Source of the DNA: Actinomadura flavalba DSM 45200
Lineage (GTDB): Bacteria; Actinomycetota; Actinomycetes; Streptosporangiales; Streptosporangiaceae
Reading direction: 5' to 3'
DNA length: 64,000 bases
Assembly: GCF_000374305.1 (NCBI RefSeq)
Contig: NZ_KB894097.1
Coordinates: forward strand, 310,001-374,000
The notes under the pieces were generated by a model. It was not told the origin of the DNA. It worked only from the letters and a program-made list of their open reading frames with translations, and searched no databases. The position numbers and the translations under genes are program-made. Shown piece by piece: positions 58,138 to 64,000 of the stretch; positions within the stretch are counted from its first letter, which is position 1; every line of letters begins with the position of its first letter.

Positions 58138-59040
58138 ATGGCACACACGATCCGCGCGACCGGGCTGCGCAAGCGTTACGGCGCGGTGCGCGCCGTGGAC
58201 GGCGTCTCGCTGGAGGCCGGCGAGGGCGAGTTCCTCGGCGTGCTCGGCCCGAACGGCGCCGGGAAGACGACACTGCTGGAGATGATCGAGGGGTTGCGCG
58301 AGCCGGACGAGGGCGAGGTGACCGTGCTGGGCCTGCCGGTCTGGCCGCGCAACGCGGCGCTGCTCCCCCGTATCGGCGTGCAGTTGCAGGCCACGTCGTT
58401 CTTCGAGCGGCTGACGGCGCGCGAGCAGCTCCGCACGTTCGCCTCGCTGTACGGCGCGTCCGGCGCCCGCGCCGACGCGATGCTGGAGACCGTCGGCCTG
58501 GCGGCCAAGGCCGACACCCGGGTCGAGAAGCTGTCGGGCGGGCAGGCGCAGCGGCTGTCGATCGCGTGCGCGCTCGTGCACGACCCCGAGGTGGTGTTCC
58601 TGGACGAGCCCACCGCCGCCCTGGACCCGCAGGCCCGCCGCAACCTGTGGGACGTGCTCCGCGCGATCAGCACCGGCGGCCGCACGGTGGTGCTGACGAC
58701 GCACTCGATGGACGAGGCCGAGACCCTCTGCGACCGCGTCGCGATCATGGACGAGGGCCGCGTTCTCGAACTCGGCCCGCCCGCCGCGCTGGTGCGCGGC
58801 CTGGACGTGCCCGCACGCGTGAGCGTCCCGTCCGGCCGCCTGCCCCGCGCCGAGGCCGCCGCGCTGCCCGGCGCGCTGGACGCCGCCGACGACGGCGTCT
58901 CGCTCGTGGTGTCCACCCGCGATCCGGCGGCGGTGCTGGCCGCGATGGGCGCGCGTGATGCGCTGGACGGCGTCCAGGTGCGCGGCGCGACGCTGGAGGA
59001 CGTCTTCCTGCACCGGATCGGACGGGAGTACCGCGCGTGA
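58138..59040 (+). CDS. ABC transporter ATP-binding protein (DrrA-like)
   Basis: A 300-residue ATPase with Walker A GPNGAGKTTLLEMIEGLREP, signature LSGGQAQRLSIACALVHDP, Walker B VVFLDEPTAALDPQ and H-loop VVLTTHSMDEAE. The C-terminal 80 residues are the short domain of the ABC-2/DrrA group. GTGA overlap couples it to the permease gene. ATG 58138 (MAHTIRATGLRKRYG) is used; longer forms upstream run into the parE leader. Substrate unknown; a drug or lipid exporter is likely. Confidence 0.93.
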   Translation: MAHTIRATGLRKRYGAVRAVDGVSLEAGEGEFLGVLGPNGAGKTTLLEMIEGLREPDEGEVTVLGLPVWPRNAALLPRIGVQLQATSFFERLTAREQLRTFASLYGASGARADAMLETVGLAAKADTRVEKLSGGQAQRLSIACALVHDPEVVFLDEPTAALDPQARRNLWDVLRAISTGGRTVVLTTHSMDEAETLCDRVAIMDEGRVLELGPPAALVRGLDVPARVSVPSGRLPRAEAAALPGALDAADDGVSLVVSTRDPAAVLAAMGARDALDGVQVRGATLEDVFLHRIGREYRA

Positions 59041-60104
59041 ACACCGGCGTCGTCCGCAGCCTCACCCGCGCCCTGTTCGTCGGGTTCGTCCGCGACCGGG
59101 CCGCGCTGTTCTACACCCTGCTGTTCCCGCTGTTCTTCCTCGTCGTCTTCGCCGGGGTGTTCGGCTCCGCCGACAGCCCGCGCGTGGAGGTGGCGCGCGT
59201 CGCGCCGGTCCCGCTGCTGGACCAGGCCCTCGCCCACGATCCCGGGCTGCGCGACACGATCGAGGTCACCGCGTACCGCACCCCCGAGGCGGCCGTGCGC
59301 GCCGTGGAGAAGGGCGACGCGGACGCCTTCGCCGCGCAGGACGGCGGCACCCTCTCGATCCGCTACTCCGTGGCCGACCGGGTGCAGTCGGGCATCGTGC
59401 AGAGCCTGTTCGGCGGCCTGACCCAGGCGGCGAACCGGGCCGCGACGGGCGAGCGGCCCGCCTACCGGCTGGAGGCCCGCCAGGTCGAGGACGCCTCGCT
59501 CAGCGCGATCCAGTTCTTCACGCCCGGCCTGCTCGGCTGGGCGCTGTCGATGGCCGGGGTCTTCGGCGCGTCGACCACGCTCGTCACCTGGCGCAAGAAC
59601 GGCCTGCTGCGGCGGCTGCGGCTGTCCCCGGCGCCGCTGCGGTCGGTGTTCGCCGCCCGCGTCCTGGTCAGCCTGGTGACGGCCCTGATCCAGCTCGCCG
59701 TCTTCCTCGGCGTCGCGCTGCTGCCGGTGTTCGGGTTGCGGCTGACCGGCGCCTGGTGGATGTCGATCCCGCTCGTGCTGGCGGGCGTGCTGGCGTTCCT
59801 CGGCATCGGGATGCTGGTCGGGGCCTGGGCGAGGACGCAGGAGGCGGCGTCGGCGGTCACCCAGTTGATCGTGCTGCCGATGGCGTTCCTCGGCGGCTCG
59901 TTCTTCCCGCTGGACTCGGCGCCCGGCTGGATGCGGACCCTCTCCTACGTCTTCCCGCTGCGCTACCTGAACGACGGGATGCTCGACGTGATGGCGCGCG
60001 GACTCGGCCCCGCGTCGGCGTTGCCGCAGATCGCGGCGCTGCTCGCCGTCGCCGTCGTCACGTCCCTCGCGGCGGCCCGGATCTTCCGCTGGGACGCCAC
60101 ATGA
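59037..60104 (+). CDS. ABC-2 type transporter permease
   Basis: A 355-residue permease. One N-terminal helix (AALFYTLLFPLFFLVVFAGVFG) is followed by an extracytoplasmic domain of about 140 residues with Ala/Arg-rich sequence. Five helices follow from residue 165, with SAVTQLIVLPMAFLGGSFFPL and SYVFPLRYLNDGMLDVM typical of ABC-2 permeases such as YhgE/DrrB. It forms an exporter with the ATPase encoded just upstream. Confidence 0.92.
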   Translation: MNTGVVRSLTRALFVGFVRDRAALFYTLLFPLFFLVVFAGVFGSADSPRVEVARVAPVPLLDQALAHDPGLRDTIEVTAYRTPEAAVRAVEKGDADAFAAQDGGTLSIRYSVADRVQSGIVQSLFGGLTQAANRAATGERPAYRLEARQVEDASLSAIQFFTPGLLGWALSMAGVFGASTTLVTWRKNGLLRRLRLSPAPLRSVFAARVLVSLVTALIQLAVFLGVALLPVFGLRLTGAWWMSIPLVLAGVLAFLGIGMLVGAWARTQEAASAVTQLIVLPMAFLGGSFFPLDSAPGWMRTLSYVFPLRYLNDGMLDVMARGLGPASALPQIAALLAVAVVTSLAAARIFRWDAT

Positions 60105-60114
60105 GGCACATGTT

Positions 60115-60128
60115 GTGACCTCGGTCAC
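60115..60128. promoter_or_regulatory. candidate palindromic site upstream of the DUF7455 gene
   Basis: GTGACC and GGTCAC flank the dinucleotide TC, a perfect palindrome 106 bp before the DUF7455 start and 11 bp after the permease stop. It may be a regulator site; the name of the regulator is unknown. Confidence 0.3.
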
Positions 60129-60233
60129 TCCCGGGCCCCATTCCGCTCTGGGCGTACGCGGAACCAGGTTGGGAACGTCCACGTCGGGTTAGATGTTGTC
60201 CTAAGTACCGACCCCGAGCATGAGGAAGGTGCC

Positions 60234-60464
60234 GTGACTGGAGCCCTTGCCCCGACCAAGCCGCTGACCGTCGCCGACCGTTGCGACCGCTGTGGCGCCC
60301 AGGCCTACGTCCGTGCGGTCCTTGTAGGCGGCGGCGACCTTCTCTTCTGCGCCCACCACGGGCGTAAGTACGGGGAGGCGCTCCGTTCCAACGGGGCCGA
60401 CATCCACGACGAGTCCAACCGGCTGAACGAAACCCCGGCCACCGCCGTCGAAGACGAACGGTAG
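60234..60464 (+). CDS. DUF7455 family small zinc-ribbon-like protein
   Basis: A 76-residue protein, GTG 60234 behind AGGAAGG. A Cys motif CDRCGAQAYVRAVL and a later FCAHHGRKY could bind zinc through two Cys, a third Cys and His. Such proteins are conserved in actinomycetes close to the principal sigma factor and parE genes, and their function is unknown. It ends before a strong terminator. Confidence 0.85.
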   Translation: MTGALAPTKPLTVADRCDRCGAQAYVRAVLVGGGDLLFCAHHGRKYGEALRSNGADIHDESNRLNETPATAVEDER

Positions 60465-60490
60465 CCCGTCAGCAAGTCCACGCCGTGATC

Positions 60491-60519
60491 GGCGGTCACC
60501 GGAGACGGTGACCGCCTTT
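60491..60519 (+). terminator. intrinsic terminator after the DUF7455 gene
   Basis: A perfect 11-bp stem GGCGGTCACCG/CGGTGACCGCC with a GAGA tetraloop is followed by TTT, one of the few classical terminator forms in the window. Confidence 0.75.
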
Positions 60520-60565
60520 CGCCTGTTCTGCGCCCCGCGCGGCGTCCCGGTCATCGAGGAAGAAC

Positions 60566-61309
60566 GTGCACATCCTGCTGCCGCCGTCGGAGAAGAAGGC
60601 GGCCGGAGGCGACGGCCCCCCGCTCGATCTGGCGGCGCTGAGCCTCCCCGCGCTGAACCCCGCCCGGCGCAAGGCGCTGCGCGCGCTCGCCCAGACCGGC
60701 CGCCGCGCCGACGCCCCGGAGATCCTCGGCCTCCCGGTGGGCCAGGCCGACGACGCGCTCGCCCGCAACCGCGCCCTCAAGACGGCCCCGGCGCTGCCGG
60801 TCGCCGAGCTGTACACCGGCGTCCTGTACGACCATCTCGCGCTGTCCCGGCTCGACGCCGCCGCGGCGGCCGAGCGGATCATCGTCTTCTCGGGCCTCTG
60901 GGGCGCGCTGCGCCTCACCGACCGCATCCCGCCCTACCGGCTGGCGATGGGCGTCGCACTGCCGCCCGTCGGACGGCTCGCCGCCCTGTGGCGGCCCGCG
61001 CTGACCAAGGCGCTGCGCGACCTCGACGGGCTCGTCGTCGACATGCGCTCGGGCCCGTACGCGGCGGCGTGGAAGGCCCCGGCGCCGGCGGTCGCCGTCC
61101 GCGTGTTCCGCGAGCACATCGTGGGCGGCGTCCCCAAGCGGACGGTCGTCAGCCACATGGCCAAGGCGACGCGCGGCACGATCGCGCACGACCTGATCGC
61201 GGCCGGGGCGCGTCCCGGCACACCGGAGGAACTGCTCAAGGCCGTCACCGGCCTCGGGCACACCGCCGAGCTGAACGGCACGAACCTGGACGTGATCCTG
61301 CCCGGCTGA
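60566..61309 (+). CDS. yaaA: peroxide stress protein YaaA family
   Basis: A 247-residue DUF328/YaaA protein, GTG 60566 with GAGGAAGAA upstream. Diagnostic features are the start HILLPPSEKK, AELYTGVLYDHL, IVFSGLWGALR, PYRLAMGV and a C-terminal FREHIVGGVPKRTVVSHMAKATRG. The E. coli protein limits iron-driven oxidative damage and binds DNA; the actinobacterial form is taken to act likewise. Confidence 0.9.
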   Translation: MHILLPPSEKKAAGGDGPPLDLAALSLPALNPARRKALRALAQTGRRADAPEILGLPVGQADDALARNRALKTAPALPVAELYTGVLYDHLALSRLDAAAAAERIIVFSGLWGALRLTDRIPPYRLAMGVALPPVGRLAALWRPALTKALRDLDGLVVDMRSGPYAAAWKAPAPAVAVRVFREHIVGGVPKRTVVSHMAKATRGTIAHDLIAAGARPGTPEELLKAVTGLGHTAELNGTNLDVILPG

Positions 61310-61312
61310 GCG

Positions 61313-62338
61313 TCAGGTCAGGATGACGTTCAGGTGCTTGCACGCCTTGACGTAGTGGTGCGCCGCGTCCCCGCCCAGGTAGCTCCACGGCAGGTTGCTC
61401 GGCCGCCCGAACGTGCGCAGCAGGTGCTGCCGCGCCGGACGGCGGGCGTCGGCGAGATGGAACGCCGCGCCGAACAGGTTGTGCGCCTCGATCGTGCGCG
61501 GATGCGGGCGCGGGCCCTCGAACCAGCCGCGCGCCGCGACCGCGACGTCCCGGCACTCCTCCGTGCTGAACCACGACGACGACCCGTTGCGGATCAGCCC
61601 CGACCGGGCCTGCGCGAAGTCCTCGAAGTAGGCGAGCGGGATGAGCGCGGCGCGCGGGTCCTCGCGGGTGGCGGTGCTCATCGCGACGCGCGCGAAGTCG
61701 AACATCTCCTCCGGCATCCCGCCCCACTGCGGCGACAGCGTCACCACGCGCGCGACGTGACCGGCGTACAGGGTCGGGCAGCGGGCGTACACCCGCTCCC
61801 AGAGCGCGTCCTTCTCGGCACGGTCCAGATCGAGCCCGAGCGCGTACCAGAGCATCGCCTCCCACGGGACGGCGTCGTCGGGCAGCAGCTCGGCGGCGGT
61901 CATCAGCGGCTCGCGCGCCGACGCCATGAGCTTGCCGTAGGCGGTGAACCCGGCGGCCTGGACGGCGCGGGCCCGCCCGTCCGGCCGGATCGCCCACGCC
62001 TCTTCGACGCGGGTGCGGCCCAGCCACAGCCACAGGTCGGGGTTGCCCGCGTCCTCGGCCAGCAGCGCCTCGATGCCGCGGCTCCAGCCCACGGCCGCGC
62101 GGGCGAGGGCCTCGACGCGCAGGGACCGCACCTCCGGATCGCCGCGCGACTCGGCCAGGACGTGCGCGCCGAACCGGAAGTACCGGTCCCGGACGGCGTT
62201 CATCGCCTGGTCGAGCGCGGGGTCCAGCCAGGGACGGTCGTTGATGACGTGTGCGGTGCGGGGTCGGACGGCCGTCGCCCCGCTCGTCCGGTTCTCCACC
62301 GGCCCTCCCGGTGCCCGGTCAAGCTCCATGAGTCCCAT
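61313..62338 (-). CDS. uncharacterised helical-repeat protein
   Basis: A 341-residue soluble protein (ATG 62338). After a 30-residue tail it is mostly helical, with conserved-looking blocks ALARAAVGWSRGIEALLAEDA, NPDLWLWLGRTRVEEAWAIR and PWEAMLWYALGLDLDRAEKDALWERV, spaced like tetratricopeptide repeats. The end NVILT is short. I recognise no named family. It lies between yaaA, with which it converges (three-base gap), and the sigma factor gene. Its promoter region carries a 13-bp inverted repeat. Confidence 0.72.
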   Translation of the reverse strand: MGLMELDRAPGGPVENRTSGATAVRPRTAHVINDRPWLDPALDQAMNAVRDRYFRFGAHVLAESRGDPEVRSLRVEALARAAVGWSRGIEALLAEDAGNPDLWLWLGRTRVEEAWAIRPDGRARAVQAAGFTAYGKLMASAREPLMTAAELLPDDAVPWEAMLWYALGLDLDRAEKDALWERVYARCPTLYAGHVARVVTLSPQWGGMPEEMFDFARVAMSTATREDPRAALIPLAYFEDFAQARSGLIRNGSSSWFSTEECRDVAVAARGWFEGPRPHPRTIEAHNLFGAAFHLADARRPARQHLLRTFGRPSNLPWSYLGGDAAHHYVKACKHLNVILT

Positions 62339-62374
62339 AGCGCGAGAGCGTAGGAAGAGGCGAGGCCGGGCGCG

Positions 62375-62414
62375 CTACTCCCGGGTAAACAGTGTGTTAC
62401 ATACCCGGGAGTAG
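62375..62414. promoter_or_regulatory. perfect 13-bp inverted repeat, candidate operator
   Basis: CTACTCCCGGGTA (62375-62387) and its exact complement (62402-62414) flank a 14-base AT-rich centre that could hold a -10 box. It lies 37-76 bp upstream of the uncharacterised helical-repeat gene, read on the minus strand. The spacing, two turns of the helix between arm centres, suits a dimeric regulator. Confidence 0.55.
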
Positions 62415-62500
62415 GTTGACCTGGGACATTTCTCCATGTCAGCCGTCATCCGGACTACGGCCGGGAGGCGCCGGACACGTCCACGTTACATGCCGAGATC

Positions 62501-62522
62501 CCCGCCCCAGGAGGGACGGGGA
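62501..62522 (-). terminator. terminator hairpin after the principal sigma factor gene
   Basis: CCCCGCCCC (62501-62509) pairs with GGGACGGGG (62514-62522), one wobble pair, over the loop AGGA. It follows the sigma factor stop by 20 bp. Confidence 0.55.
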
Positions 62523-62541
62523 CCTCGCGCCGCGCCGCCGG

Positions 62542-63978
<1,437 letters not shown>

Positions 63979-64000
63979 ACCCTCCTTGCTGAGGCTCCGC

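Overview
The window is very GC-rich DNA (about 74 to 75 percent by eye) with many GTG starts, some TTG starts, four-base ATGA or GTGA gene overlaps and dense coding on both strands. The gene content points to a mycelial actinomycete of the Thermomonosporaceae/Streptosporangiales type (Actinomadura-like). This rests on a FasR-fabD-fabH-acpP-fabF fatty acid cluster, DUF3145, a WhiJ-type regulatory cassette (ATPase, Scr1/DUF5753 HTH, DUF397), a ParC/ParE pair, and a principal sigma factor with a long Ala/Lys-rich N-terminus. The genus is inferred from gene content only. I saw no tRNA, rRNA, CRISPR array, transposase or prophage.

Layout. 1-3.9 kb: a truncated epoxide-hydrolase-like gene, a PHP phosphoesterase whose 3' end has been duplicated in tandem, and a histidine kinase/response regulator pair. 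3.9-9.2 kb: a repeat-rich accessory region. It has an intergenic 51-bp minisatellite, a secreted DUF1023-type hydrolase interrupted by 66-bp repeats, an acyltransferase-3 membrane protein with a 51-bp-repeat N-terminus, and a second, repeat-free DUF1023 paralogue. 9.4-15.9 kb: the type II fatty acid synthesis cluster fasR-fabD-fabH-acpP-fabF-accD. 16.1-16.9 kb: a small ORF and DUF3145. 17.2-20.5 kb: a tightly overlapping ECF sigma factor / small protein / TPR-CHAT protease-like gene trio. 20.5-23.1 kb: sulfurtransferase, phosphodiesterase and a DUF5998-like protein. 23.2-30.7 kb: a Pro-rich peptide, a Pat-type protein acetyltransferase, a PfkB sugar kinase, a RecQ helicase fused to a phosphoribosyltransferase-like domain, and a ThrE-type exporter. 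30.7-33.4 kb: a small protein with a DUF6745 gene, and an AI-2E family membrane protein. 33.4-35.1 kb: the WhiJ-like cassette. 35.2-42.1 kb: a minus-strand operon of the barely characterised STM4011-STM4015 type, with three tandem leucine-rich-repeat paralogues upstream of an ATP-grasp-like protein, a sulfatase-fold hydrolase and two radical SAM enzymes. 42.1-44.7 kb: the MetNIQ methionine importer. 45.2-48.3 kb: small proteins of unknown function and a DesK/DesR-type two-component system. 48.3-50.2 kb: an ABC ATPase that has lost its catalytic residues and an FMN-dependent hydroxyacid oxidase. 50.3-58 kb: parC, a thioredoxin-like protein, an amino acid permease, a TetR regulator, a remarkable 34-bp-arm inverted repeat and parE. 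58.1-64 kb: an ABC exporter pair, a DUF7455 protein, YaaA, an uncharacterised protein behind a 13-bp inverted repeat, and the principal sigma factor gene.

Most of the window is housekeeping: fatty acids, topoisomerase IV, methionine uptake and the vegetative sigma factor. The places most likely to hold undescribed biology are the STM401x cluster with its triplicated LRR gene, the sigma/CHAT trio, and the run of minisatellites that invade two adjacent cell-envelope genes. The RecQ-PRTase fusion, the catalytically dead ABC ATPase and several perfect inverted repeats are smaller oddities. Functions are assigned by reading motifs in the translated sequence; no database search was run.
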